A stretch of DNA of 64,000 nt from CAVZMO01 sp963776195 (GTDB taxonomy: Bacteria; Nitrospirota; Thermodesulfovibrionia; Thermodesulfovibrionales; SM23-35): NCBI GenBank assembly GCA_963776195.1, contig CAVZMO010000018.1, positions 5,388-69,387 on the forward strand. The letters are read 5' to 3'. Within the stretch, counting starts at the first letter, position 1; each line of letters opens with the position of its first letter. Below, one piece after another: positions 1-7,951 of the stretch. A program made the translations under genes and the position numbers. The notes under the pieces are model-generated. The model saw only the letters and a program-made list of their open reading frames with translations, was not told where the DNA came from and searched no databases.

Positions 1-2
1 TA

Positions 3-278
3 TATGTAATTCACATGCCTCCCGGCAGACTGGGACTGGATAAATGTTATGGCAGTATGGAAGCAGGCTCGAAGGCGGTCTACGACTTCATTAAAAAAAA
101 TCAGCCGCTTCTGGCGCTTCATGGGCATATACATGAATCCCCTCAAATGACGGGGAAGTGGACCGCGAAACTTGGCAAGACAACCTGCATACAGCCTGGT
201 CAGCTTGATGACTTTACGTATGTGACGATTGATCTTGATAGCATGCACTTCGAAAGATACAATGAACGATACCGATAA
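3..278 (+). CDS. Metallophosphoesterase, C-terminal part (cut by window edge)
   Basis: The reading frame is open to the first base of the window, so the protein starts outside it. What remains is about 91 residues. It contains HMPP near the edge and the motif GHIHESP, the GHxH metal-ligand block that closes the active site of calcineurin-like phosphoesterases. The tail (IQPGQLDDFTYVTIDL) fits the last beta strands of small one-domain members such as the YfcE/MJ0936 type. The substrate cannot be told from this end. The gene stands alone here, with the convergent SEC-C gene next. Confidence 0.75.
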   Translation, partial: YVIHMPPGRLGLDKCYGSMEAGSKAVYDFIKKNQPLLALHGHIHESPQMTGKWTAKLGKTTCIQPGQLDDFTYVTIDLDSMHFERYNERYR

Positions 279-556
279 GGAGAAGATATTTTCATAGGAC
301 CGGAAATGGACTACAGAGTGAATAAAGCTTACCGATATTTATTTCCATTTCAGCATATTGAGCGCATCCCATTCTATATGTTTTAAAATTCTTACGAACC
401 TCGTGGGAATAGTTCTGCCTAAAGGGCTTCTTGTTATATTCTGAGCGCCGTTTGTCATCTCTTCTGCCTACCTATGGCTTACGTAATATAACATTCATAA
501 TAATGGGTCAAGAGAATTAATTGTGGAAACTTTCAATTGCAAAGTGCTTCCGGACT
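279..556. other. Intergenic, no gene seen
   Basis: This AT-rich stretch lies between two convergent genes. I see no open frame with a ribosome site and no clear terminator hairpin with a T run. Confidence 0.5.
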
Positions 557-1315
557 TCAGTTAAGGGATGCCTTTTCTCTTTTTCTTTCTCGTATTTCTA
601 TCAAGCCTAACACTGGACCGTCAGAATAGGTATTATTCGGATACGTATTCTTCATGTAATGGTAATAATCCCATAACAGTTTCTCAGATTCGTCATTCTC
701 ATAGAAACCGAGCAGAACACACAACACTGAAACTGCATAAGTCCTTCTGTTATTGCCCGATTTAATGATTTCAATAATATTCTTCGAATAATTTGTTTCA
801 GTCCTGTGTAATATCCTGGCTGAAAGCTCCACGAACGAATCATTTTGAGGCTTTTTAAGTTCCTTAAGAATCATTGGTACAGCCCTGTCCTTATTCTTTA
901 CAAGCTTTTTCATAAGTGGTTCGTGGTTTATCGGGTCCGGATTTCTCCTCATTATCTCTATGAGGGACTTTACATCATCAGCTTTTACAATATTGTCCAT
1001 TTCTTCTTTGCCTCTATTGAGAAACCCCCGGACTGTTTTATGTGCCAACTCCTCAATATGGGGGGTGAGCATGAGTGAATAAAGCAGCCGGGTTCCCGAA
1101 AACTCATGCACTTCGTTTGAATCAAAAAAAGCTTTATCAATAAACGGCTGTCCATAATCAATGACTGCTTCTAAAGGAATAGTGTCATCATCCCTTTTTG
1201 TCATACTCATATTAATATCTTCGACAAAGGAATCCTTCTCACTTCTATTCAGACAGCAGTTTTTGTACTTCCTCCCGCTCCCGCAAGGGCAAGGATCATT
1301 TCTGCCTATTTTCAT
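557..1315 (-). CDS. SEC-C metal-binding domain protein
   Basis: The 252-residue protein begins with a SEC-C zinc motif (GRNDPCPCGSGRKYKNCC, residues 4-21), the CxCx8CC metal site named after the SecA C-terminus. The rest is mostly helical and looks HEAT-like (for example KDRAVPMILKELKKP and ARILHRT around residues 140-170). SEC-C modules usually serve as protein or nucleic-acid adaptors, and the function of this protein is unknown. A broken SEC-C-associated fragment lies just upstream on the same strand, so the locus may once have held a larger or second such gene. Confidence 0.75.
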   Translation of the reverse strand: MKIGRNDPCPCGSGRKYKNCCLNRSEKDSFVEDINMSMTKRDDDTIPLEAVIDYGQPFIDKAFFDSNEVHEFSGTRLLYSLMLTPHIEELAHKTVRGFLNRGKEEMDNIVKADDVKSLIEIMRRNPDPINHEPLMKKLVKNKDRAVPMILKELKKPQNDSFVELSARILHRTETNYSKNIIEIIKSGNNRRTYAVSVLCVLLGFYENDESEKLLWDYYHYMKNTYPNNTYSDGPVLGLIEIRERKREKASLN

Positions 1316-1359
1316 GGTTTAGTTTAACCTCAATATGGACAGAATACTGTTCAGATATA

Positions 1360-1537
1360 TTATTCCCTTTCAATCTTCAGCCGTTCCCACATCCATGATA
1401 TGTCATAATCATGATATGTCATAATATGGTCTGCCTTCTTTTTTGTTATGCTCCTCTGAGTTTTCAAAGGACTTCAACATCTCGATAACCTGCCTCCTGC
1501 CTTCCTCTGTCTTTACAGCTTGCATAGGGGTTTTCAT
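1360..1537 (-). pseudogene. Fragment of SEC-C-associated protein, broken by a 16-bp duplication
   Basis: From the ATG at 1537 the minus strand reads KTPMQAVKTEEGRRQVIEML followed by a Glu/Lys-rich helix and PYYDIS, then a stop. Removing one copy of a 16-bp tandem duplication (1394-1425) restores the frame to ...YYDISWMWERLKIERE and a stop at 1360. The pattern KTPxxAVKTxEGRxxV...DISWxWERL is, from memory, typical of C-terminal tails of larger SEC-C or plasmid-type proteins, so this is probably a remnant. The family assignment is tentative; the duplication itself is read directly. Confidence 0.5.
1394..1425. repeat. 16-bp tandem duplication
   Basis: The unit CATGATATGTCATAAT occurs twice, perfectly and without spacing (1394-1409 and 1410-1425). 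It interrupts the small coding remnant on the minus strand. Confidence 0.9.
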
Positions 1538-1732
1538 CCTGCTATTAAAATTGTTCTGCTAATGTAGGATAAAGTTCCATATAATATCAATAGAGAAACT
1601 GCACTTAACGGTCGACGTGATTATGTTAGCATTGCCATCCCTCTTATTGACAATCAGACCACCATATGGTAATACTAAATTACGAGTTAAACTTGATTAT
1701 CAGTAAAACAATTTTAAAAGGGAGGTTGCGGT

Positions 1733-1954
1733 ATGCCGATGGCGAAGGTCCTTGCAAAGGGGCAGATTGTTATCCCGAAAGAAATCAGGGAAAAGGCAAA
1801 TATCCACACCGGAGATAAGGTTGAAGTGCAGATGACACCGAAAGGCATCGTGGTTATGCCTATCAGGAAAACATATACCGAAAAAGCAAGGGGTATTGTT
1901 AAAGGCAAGCTATCCATGAAAGAGCTGGAAGATCTCTATGCAGAAAAATCTTAA
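1733..1954 (+). CDS. AbrB/MazE-type antitoxin (swapped-hairpin)
   Basis: This 73-residue protein has the AbrB/SpoVT DNA-binding fold: AKGQIVIPKEIREKANIHTGDKVEV (residues 7-31) gives the characteristic 'KGQIxIPKxIRE' loop-hinge. The C-terminal tail (GKLSMKELEDLYAEK) is the likely toxin-binding helix. A ribosome site GGGAGG lies 7 bases before the ATG. The stop overlaps the start of the PIN toxin gene by 17 bp, a normal coupling for type II toxin-antitoxin operons, in which the antitoxin is expected to repress its own promoter. Confidence 0.88.
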   Translation: MPMAKVLAKGQIVIPKEIREKANIHTGDKVEVQMTPKGIVVMPIRKTYTEKARGIVKGKLSMKELEDLYAEKS

Positions 1955-2453
1955 AGACTTCCAGGGCAGTAATCCGGTTTTCATAGATGCAACAATTTTC
2001 CTGCACCACGCCTTTGATACAAACCCTGTATCAGTAGAGTTTCTCAGCCGCATTGAGCTCTCAAATATAAAGGCATACACGTCTGCCCTGGTTCTGGAAG
2101 AAGTCTCATACAAGATAATGATGCAGTCCGCCTCTAATTATCTCGAAAGAGTGACTGTCCAGCACGTCAAGAAACTTCTCGAAAATCCCAGGAACAGGGG
2201 GAAGGTTTTATCTCCTCTCATCGAATATATGGATTACATAGATAAACTGCAGGAAGCAGGCCTGACTGTTATTGACCTGAAAGGCAGCGATATAAAGCAA
2301 GCCGCCCTCCATGCAAAAAATAGCGGGCTTATAACTGCAGATGCCGCACATCTTGCCATTATGCTCAGGAAATCCATCCATCATATAGCCACGGATGACT
2401 CTGATTTTGCAACTGTGGCAAACATTAGTGCTTGGTCTCCTTCCTTAAGATGA
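1938..2453 (+). CDS. PIN-domain toxin (VapC-like RNase)
   Basis: The 171-residue protein has the acidic PIN residues in order: VFIDATIF (first Asp, near residue 17), LVLEEVSY (Glu), TADAAHLA (third acidic site, near residue 135) and IATDDSDF (fourth). PIN toxins are Mg-dependent endoribonucleases that cut tRNA, rRNA or mRNA when the antitoxin is lost. It overlaps the AbrB-type antitoxin gene and has no ribosome site of its own, so translation is probably coupled. A second, unrelated AbrB-PIN pair follows about 90 bp downstream. Confidence 0.82.
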   Translation: MQKNLKDFQGSNPVFIDATIFLHHAFDTNPVSVEFLSRIELSNIKAYTSALVLEEVSYKIMMQSASNYLERVTVQHVKKLLENPRNRGKVLSPLIEYMDYIDKLQEAGLTVIDLKGSDIKQAALHAKNSGLITADAAHLAIMLRKSIHHIATDDSDFATVANISAWSPSLR

Positions 2454-2542
2454 ACAGCTTCAATGTAGGGCGTCCGTTTGTTGCAATATATTCTGAAATC
2501 TGATATTCTGAAATCAGAATAGTTAAATGCTGGAGGTGTAGC

Positions 2543-2833
2543 ATGGAAGAAACGAAAGTGGCAATTGCAGAAATAAAGGCCCGCGGGCAGCTGACGATCC
2601 CGAAGAAAATACGGGAGATGAGCCACATCGAAGAAGGCAACGTCGTCTCTATTTTGCCGATCGGTGATTCGCTGATAATTACCCCGAAGAGACTGGAGCT
2701 TGACGAGGCGCGGAGACAATTCAGGAAGCTGGTCAAGGCATCCGGCCTCACGATTGAAGAACTTATCGAGGGGCTTAAAGAGGAAAGAACAGAGCTGTTT
2801 AAAGAGACCTATGGTGCCAAGAAGAAAGTGTAA
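2543..2833 (+). CDS. AbrB-type antitoxin, second module
   Basis: This 96-residue protein has the AbrB core (IKARGQLTIPKKIREMSHIEEGNVVSI, residues 11-37) and a charged C-terminal tail (LTIEELIEGLKEERTELFKETYG) suited to wrapping the partner toxin. A ribosome site GGAGG lies at 2532-2536, 6 bases before the ATG. It differs from the first antitoxin in the hinge and tail, so the two modules should not cross-talk strongly. Its 3' end overlaps the PIN toxin start by 23 bp. Confidence 0.87.
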   Translation: MEETKVAIAEIKARGQLTIPKKIREMSHIEEGNVVSILPIGDSLIITPKRLELDEARRQFRKLVKASGLTIEELIEGLKEERTELFKETYGAKKKV

Positions 2834-3272
2834 GGTGTTTCTCGATTCCAATGTGCTTCTGTCCGGCCTTTTCTCAGACAAGGGAGCTCCGCGAATTATC
2901 CTTGATCTGTTGACGCTTAATTTGCCGATACTTGCAGGAGCAACCGGACGCTATAATCTCATGGAGGTTGAGCGAAACCTGAAGAAAAGAATGCCGTCCG
3001 CCATGCCTCTATATCATGAGTATTTACCCAAGCTTGGTCTTGAAGTCGTCGCGCTGCCTTCTCAGGAAACAATAAGAAGCATGGCGGGGATCATTGCAGA
3101 AAAAGATATCCCCGTCCTTGCCTCGGCGATTGCATGCAGGGCAGAGTATCTTATTACTGGCGACAAGAAGGACTTTGACAGATTGAAAAAGGATAAAAGA
3201 TACGACCTCAGAATAGTGAGCCCGTCGGAGTTTATTGAAACTGTGTTCCCGGACATAATAAAAAACTTGTAG
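2811..3272 (+). CDS. PIN-domain toxin, second module
   Basis: I place the start at ATG 2811 because PIN homology (KVFLDSNVLLSGLFS) begins right there; a longer upstream frame exists but lies inside the antitoxin gene. The 153-residue product has DSN as the first acidic site, ME(V)ERN as the second, DIPVLASAIACRAEYLITGDKKDF for the third and fourth, and ends ...SPSEFIE. This layout fits the 'putative toxin-antitoxin toxin component, PIN family' proteins (COG1569-like), whose cleavage target is unknown. It is co-operonic with the AbrB-type gene it overlaps. Confidence 0.82.
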   Translation: MVPRRKCKVFLDSNVLLSGLFSDKGAPRIILDLLTLNLPILAGATGRYNLMEVERNLKKRMPSAMPLYHEYLPKLGLEVVALPSQETIRSMAGIIAEKDIPVLASAIACRAEYLITGDKKDFDRLKKDKRYDLRIVSPSEFIETVFPDIIKNL

Positions 3273-3615
3273 ATGCGGTTTCATAGCGCATTGAGAGTTG
3301 TTTTCTTTTGCGTTGAGGGGTCTCGAAAATCTACAAGAAAATATAGTATGCCGAAGGAACGCTTTGACAAAAAGATTATAGAATATCCCCACTCCTGATA
3401 TGATTTTATAATGAGATCATTGAAGCCCAGCAGCAAGAGGCGAAAGCTCTGAGAGCGGCATAAAGGATTGTGGGTATGGAGAAAATGGGATGTGTCCCGG
3501 GATTCTTGATGAAGAACCTTCCCAGTGCAACCCAAACACAGTCAGCGCCAATTTGTGAGACAAATACAGCAACAGGAAGCAATGACTCATGACATCGCTG
3601 ATTGCTGGCTATTGG
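3273..3615. other. Non-coding stretch with short coding remnants
   Basis: No intact gene is seen. A short plus-strand frame ending near 3465 reads EIIEAQQQEAKALRAA and then a stop, and could be the tail of a lost gene, but it is preceded by stops. No terminator is evident. Confidence 0.4.
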
Positions 3616-3828
3616 CTATTGTGGCTTCGAGGTAGGTTCAATCGTCATTTTCTTAAGGAGAGCCAAAGTAAGATCGCACCACAATGTGATAATTGATTCC
3701 AGGGCTTTTTTTTGATCAAACGATTCGCCCTTTTGCAAGGCTATTAGTTCTTCAAGGCGAAGGGTATTCAAAAGAACTGCAGCTGATATTGGAGTGACCA
3801 ATTCGGGTGTGTCAATCTTAATGTTCAT
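3616..3828 (-). CDS. Hypothetical small protein
   Basis: The start at 3828 is chosen because AAGGAGAT sits 5 bases upstream of that ATG; a longer frame starting at 3894 lacks such a site. The product is 70 residues, soluble and mainly helical, with a Leu-rich centre (AAVLLNTLRLEELIALQKG) and a helix with one Trp (ALESIITLWCDLTLALLKK). I do not recognise a family. It stands alone between the toxin-antitoxin region and a group of small membrane or Cys-rich genes. Confidence 0.55.
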   Translation of the reverse strand: MNIKIDTPELVTPISAAVLLNTLRLEELIALQKGESFDQKKALESIITLWCDLTLALLKKMTIEPTSKPQ

Positions 3829-4012
3829 AGGGATCTCCTTTTTCAAAGGTTTTGATAGAGTGCTCGACGCTGTGAAGATTCTACCATATTTCACAAAGAA
3901 TACAACTCATAGTAGTCACAAGAGACAAGTGCATAGCCGGTTAGAGACCTATACAAGCGTCACATAAAGAAATTTCAGAAATAATCATGGACGTTTTCGC
4001 TCCCCGCTCTCT

Positions 4013-4196
4013 TCACACTTTCTTCTCCTCTGCCTCCTTTTCAGGATGATTTTCCTCTGCATCTTCAGGAGAATATGTTCTGAAGGAGTATTCCCTTATC
4101 ATGCGTTTAATTCTCTTTTTTATCACGGGCGAGTTCACGGTTGGCAAGGAGGCCGGTGATTATTATGATAAAAAAAATGATTGCGAGGTATTCCAT
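4013..4196 (-). pseudogene. Small single-pass membrane protein, frame broken once
   Basis: From ATG 4196 the minus strand encodes a hydrophobic segment (MEYLAIIFFIIIITGLLANR) and then a charged stretch that stops after DKKEN. One base out of frame it continues RIKRMIREYSFRTYSPEDAEE and a Glu/Lys-rich tail to a stop at 4013. The two parts read as one protein of about 60 residues: one transmembrane helix, then a basic and an acidic cytoplasmic tail. The break is next to an A6 run, so a sequencing error is possible. It is divergent from the Cys-rich gene at 4273. Function is unknown. Confidence 0.45.
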
Positions 4197-4272
4197 AGTT
4201 GAGAATCCATTCACATTTTATCAGAAAAAAGGGGTTGAGTTTCTTTGTGGCGAAAGGTTGTAAAATATACCT

Positions 4273-4431
4273 ATGGATAAAAAGGCGCCGCAAAAGAATC
4301 CCTGCACTGACTGTACCTTTTGCCAGTACTGCTGCGATTCGCGCTGCAACATGTGCCGCTCTCCGCACCATAAGAAAGGGGCAAAGGACAAAAAGCCAAA
4401 AATTCATAAGCCGCTCTTTCTCAAGTATTGA
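4273..4431 (+). CDS. Small Cys-rich protein (52 aa)
   Basis: ATG 4273 opens a 52-codon frame ending TGA at 4429-4431. The product has nine cysteines in about 20 residues: CTDCTFCQYCCDSRCNMC (residues 11-28), followed by RSPHHKKG and a Lys-rich tail. The density of CxxC pairs points to a metal (Zn or Fe-S) binding mini-protein. The high Cys density and clean end make a chance frame unlikely, but the ribosome site is weak. It lies between small membrane protein genes and upstream of a ferredoxin-like gene, which would suit a redox or metal role (inference). Confidence 0.55.
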   Translation: MDKKAPQKNPCTDCTFCQYCCDSRCNMCRSPHHKKGAKDKKPKIHKPLFLKY

Positions 4432-4483
4432 TTTGGTTCAATAATGCCATGGTCCGGAACTTGAGCCGGAACGCCCTGACCCC

Positions 4484-4786
4484 TTATCGCAATCTGGTTC
4501 CGCACTTTCTGCATATACGTCTGTTAATATTACTGCCAAGATATCTTTTGCACGTGGGGCATCTCCAGTTAAAGGCGCTAAAACCGATAAACGAGGCGAA
4601 GACCACAATCTCCGCCGCAAGGACAGTATCCTTGGATAATTCGCCGAAGAGATCTTGGCGTTTGTCAAGCAGAGCAAGAAATAAAAGGAGTAACAGCGCC
4701 ACTGCGACAGCAAGGAACTGGCGGCTCTGGCGCAATGCGAATTCCCGCGTGATCTGTTTGTCCTTATCGTCCTTTTTTGGGACCAT
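4484..4786 (-). CDS. Two-helix membrane protein with C-terminal zinc ribbon
   Basis: The start at 4786 (MVPKKDDKDK) is preferred because GGAAGA lies about 6 bases upstream; a longer frame starts at 4816. The roughly 100-residue product has an N-terminal charged segment, a transmembrane helix (FLAVAVALLLLLFLALL), a second one (VLAAEIVVFASFIGFSAF) and a C-terminal CPTCKRYLG...CRKCG zinc ribbon. The family is not recognised. Short membrane-anchored zinc ribbons are often accessory proteins of unknown role. Confidence 0.65.
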   Translation of the reverse strand: MVPKKDDKDKQITREFALRQSRQFLAVAVALLLLLFLALLDKRQDLFGELSKDTVLAAEIVVFASFIGFSAFNWRCPTCKRYLGSNINRRICRKCGTRLR

Positions 4787-4954
4787 GGCGATCTTCCTCT
4801 TGTCCGAAAATAACAATATCCAGGATTGTTAATATTATACCCGTCACTGTTGCAGCTTTTCAAAACTGTTTCACCGAACCTCCCCGGGATTGCGGCGGGA
4901 TTACGAAAGATCGTAAAATAAATAGTCTGAGAAATACTGATAATTGGAGAGAAG

Positions 4955-5764
4955 ATGTGTGAATTCTGCACGAAACACGGCGAAGGAAAGATATGGTATA
5001 AGAACGCCGCGAATTATGCCAATGATCTGTTATCTGATTTAAGGCGCCGCAACTATATCGAAAACTTTTTATCTTCCGCCTTCGGGGAAGGATTTCAGAC
5101 ACTCGGAAGACTTGAGACCATCTTTAGGAAAAAAGGCCGTCTCCCGAGGGCCGTAAAAACCGCCATGATCACCAGGGCAAAGGAAGAGCATTTCGGCCAG
5201 GTTCTGCCGATAGAAGAAATCAGCGAACTGGTAAGAAAGGCCAGTACCGTTGTCCGCATGCCCTGTGCATGTCGCTGGAATGTCGAGAAAAAAGACGTGC
5301 GCTGCTGTTATGCAATCAGTTATGGCCCCGATGCCTGGTATGAAGGCATAGACATGAGTTACTTCGGCAAAACATCAGATGAAGGCTTGGAATCCCTGGA
5401 CCCGGACAAAGCCGTAACCCAGATGGAAGAGATGGAAGAACACGGGGCGATCCACACCATCTGGACCATGATGACCCCTTTTATCGGCGCCATCTGCAAC
5501 TGTTCTTTGGATGAATGTCTTGCCATGAGGACCCTGTCACGGGTTCATGTCGAGACCATGGAAAGGGCTGAATATGCGGCAAGAGTTGATGAAGAACTGT
5601 GCAGCGGGTGCGGACTCTGTGACGCAGCCTGCCTTTTTAACGCAATCGGCAGCGTCACCGAGAGCGGAAGGTCGCTTGCACGTGTTGATCCTCACAGATG
5701 CTTCGGCTGCGGATTATGCCGCAGGGCATGCAGCACCGGGGCAATTTCATTGGTTTTACGATAA
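4955..5764 (+). CDS. 4Fe-4S ferredoxin-domain protein
   Basis: The 269-residue protein starts MCEFCTKHGEG and has an all-helical centre with extra cysteine clusters (MPCACRWN, CCYAISYG, CNCSLDECLAMR around residues 103-192). It ends in a bacterial two-cluster ferredoxin domain (CSGCGLCDAACLFNAI and CFGCGLCRRACSTGAI, residues about 212-265), each of the CxxCxxCxxxC type. The C-terminal part should carry two [4Fe-4S] clusters, and the upstream cysteines may bind another cofactor. No membrane segment or signal peptide is seen, so it is probably a cytoplasmic electron carrier or oxidoreductase subunit. The partner is not identifiable. Confidence 0.78.
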   Translation: MCEFCTKHGEGKIWYKNAANYANDLLSDLRRRNYIENFLSSAFGEGFQTLGRLETIFRKKGRLPRAVKTAMITRAKEEHFGQVLPIEEISELVRKASTVVRMPCACRWNVEKKDVRCCYAISYGPDAWYEGIDMSYFGKTSDEGLESLDPDKAVTQMEEMEEHGAIHTIWTMMTPFIGAICNCSLDECLAMRTLSRVHVETMERAEYAARVDEELCSGCGLCDAACLFNAIGSVTESGRSLARVDPHRCFGCGLCRRACSTGAISLVLR

Positions 5765-5806
5765 TGAAAGATATTTCCTTATAGCTCACTGAGGCCACAC
5801 AGGACT

Positions 5807-5977
5807 CTAGAGGAAAAGTCTCTCTTTAACCCTGAGTTTTGCATCAATGAAGTCCTTATGCTCTACATAGATGAGATCGGCAATCTTCCGCACCATATGT
5901 TCCTCGTATATCTCATTGAAACTACCCTGTGAAGTCCCTATGTGTCTCTCAAAAAATTGTTTGATCGCGATTTTCAT
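5807..5977 (-). CDS. Possible small protein or gene tail
   Basis: A 56-codon minus-strand frame from ATG 5977 encodes a well-balanced amphipathic helical peptide (KIAIKQFFERH, FNEIYEEHMVRKIADLIYVEH, KDFIDAKLRVKERLFL). Residue composition looks protein-like. The frame extends upstream without a stop to about 6031, so this may be the C-terminus of a lost gene. There is no ribosome site. The family is not recognised. Confidence 0.3.
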   Translation of the reverse strand: MKIAIKQFFERHIGTSQGSFNEIYEEHMVRKIADLIYVEHKDFIDAKLRVKERLFL

Positions 5978-6186
5978 ATGAAAAATATGATATGCAAAAT
6001 GCCGATAAAGCGCAACAACCGGGAGCCCGGAAGGTCAAAAGACCAGGGGTACGGAAGGGCTGGTAAGAATAAGTCTTCCTTCAATACAAAAAAATGCCAT
6101 GCTGCACTTCCCCTAAACCCCGCATTTTGCGATAATGGAAGGGAGAGTAATCTTAAATCCAAACGGAAAGGAGAAGGGGATTCGGA

Positions 6187-6318
6187 ATGGATATAGCTCT
6201 TGATGAACCTGTCGCCGCAGAAGGGAGGATCATCAGACTGGAAGAAGAGACCACAAGGCTCAGAACCGAGCTTGAGGAACTGAAGCTGGCTTTCGCGCAA
6301 TTCAGGTCACAATTCTGA
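6187..6318 (+). pseudogene. YceH (DUF480)-like C-terminal remnant
   Basis: A 43-residue piece ends IIRLEEETTRLRTELEELKLAFAQFRSQF, which strongly resembles the coiled-coil tail of YceH/DUF480 winged-helix proteins (general pattern LExEVxxLRxELxxLxxxFxxFRxQF). Upstream, in another frame around 6000-6060, the sequence reads NREPGRSKDQGYG, reminiscent of the YceH segment PGxKExRY. The rest is not recoverable. This suggests a decayed yceH, but the call rests on pattern memory. Confidence 0.35.
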
Positions 6319-6457
6319 TCCCTCTTCACAAATTATTTTGATGTTGAGATGGACATACTGCAGGAGATAATATAATATGTAATTTTTCGTGTGGTTATCT
6401 CCCAGTCCTTGCGACGTAAAGAGATTGACAGAAAACTCAAGAGGTGGCTAAAGGACC

Positions 6458-7458
6458 ATGCAGGAAATCGTTCACGAGGAACCCGTGCAATTCAGCTGCA
6501 ACGAATTGAAGGAAAAAATCGCACACTGGCTCGGACCCGACCGGGTGCCGAAGCAGCTCAACGATCATAACGGATACCTCGGACTTCTACAGGGTTGATT
6601 ACGACGACATTGTAATCTTAGGGGACAAACCTTATCTGGTCCGCAACAATGAAAGAGAAGGTCGTTTCGGCATCGAAGAACAGGAGAAGTTCTGGGTCAA
6701 ACGCGCGCGGGACCTTTCTGACGGCAGTGTCAAAATTATCAAACTCGTTTTCCACGAGCGCTTTCAGGCCAGAGTCGGAGGTATCGTTTTCGAATGTTTC
6801 AGGAGCCCCAAAAAAGAGGCGAGGATCCTTGATCTCACAAAAGGGCATTCCCGTTTTATGCAGGGGTTTTCCCTGAAAGACTCTTCGAACAACATTATTA
6901 GGATCATCGACTACATTAAGGGAAAGACCTTGGCCGATGCAACCCTCACATACGGTGTAAATCATGAAGATTATTTTTATAATTATTTCCCTTCGATACT
7001 CGACGAATACATGGAACTGGTGGAGGCGATACGGTTTCTCCATCAACAGGGGGAAAAACACGGCGATATCAGGCGGGACCATATCATCAAAGAAGAAGGA
7101 ACGGGAAACAGCCGCTGGATCGATTTCGATTTTAATTACATGCACAAGGAAAATATGTTCGGCTATGACCTTTTCGGCTTGGGGAATATTCTTGCATACC
7201 TTACGGGACGCGGTGACGTGACGAGCCCAGCAGCTCCGTCAGGTCGGTTCTTCCGCAGTTGACCGGTTAACATCACATGATATGAATATTATTTTCAACA
7301 ACAGGGTGGTAAACCTGAAAAAAGTGTATCCCTATGTGCCCGATGAGCTCAATCTTATCCTGCTCCATTTTTCTATGGCCGCCGACATATTCTATGACAA
7401 TACAGACCAGCTTCTTCATGACCTGCGGGAGGCAAGGGACAAGCTTAATAATGCATAA
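6458..7458 (+). pseudogene. Protein kinase-like (APH/Ser-Thr kinase fold) gene, two frameshifts
   Basis: Three consecutive frames make one protein of about 330 residues. They run from ATG 6458 (AAGGA upstream) to near 6570, then a second frame to near 7250, then a third to the stop at 7458. The middle part has the kinase catalytic loop HGDIRRDHI and the metal-binding segment WIDFDF in place of DFG, then YDLFGLGNILAYL, typical of helix F. The N-lobe includes VKIIKLVFHE. It is followed directly by a universal stress gene that is also broken. Either the pair is decaying or the sequence has single-base errors. Confidence 0.6.
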
Positions 7459-7482
7459 CCATAATAAACGAAGGGTGGATAT

Positions 7483-7951
7483 ATGAATTCAATGATAGCA
7501 AATAACCGAAATATCCTTATCGCAGTCGACGAATCCGAGAACGCAGCTCGGGCGGTATCGTATGTCAGGGACCTCCTTACCGGTCTTTCAGGGTTTCATA
7601 TCACTCTCATTACCATCATACCTGAACCATCGGAAGATTATTTCCTTTCCGAAAGCGAGCGGACTGAATGGATTAGCAGATAAGAATACTTCAGCCAGGG
7701 GCATTCTCGAAGGGTACCGGAGAATGTTTATCGAAGCAGGATTCAGGGATGAAGACGTAAAGGCCTATGCGGTGATGAAAGAGTGCACGTCGATAGCGGA
7801 GTGTATTCTCCATGAGAAGGAGAAACTCGCCTGCGGCACCGTAGTCATCGGCCGCCGCGGGATTTCAAAGAAAGAGGAATTCCTTTTCGGAAGCACCTCA
7901 AACAAAATCCTCCATACCGCCAGGGACTGCGCGGTCTGGGTCATCGAATAA
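7483..7951 (+). pseudogene. Universal stress protein (UspA), one frameshift
   Basis: The first frame (7483-7683) gives NILIAVDESENAARAVSYVRDLL, the nucleotide-binding N-terminus of UspA proteins. The second frame, joined near 7670, gives ADKNTSARGILE ... ECILHEKEKLACGTVVIGRRG ... EEFLFGSTSNKILHTARDCAVWVIE. This holds the usual GxxGxx(9)G(S) ATP-loop region as GRRGISKKEEFLFGSTS and ends at the canonical last strand. Combined length, about 155 residues, is normal. The ribosome site is weak. The 3' end overlaps the convergent dusB gene by 11 bp. Confidence 0.7.

Noticed and set aside
2381..2881. 166-codon minus-strand frame across the toxin-antitoxin region.
   Set aside because: Shadow of two well-supported AbrB and PIN genes.
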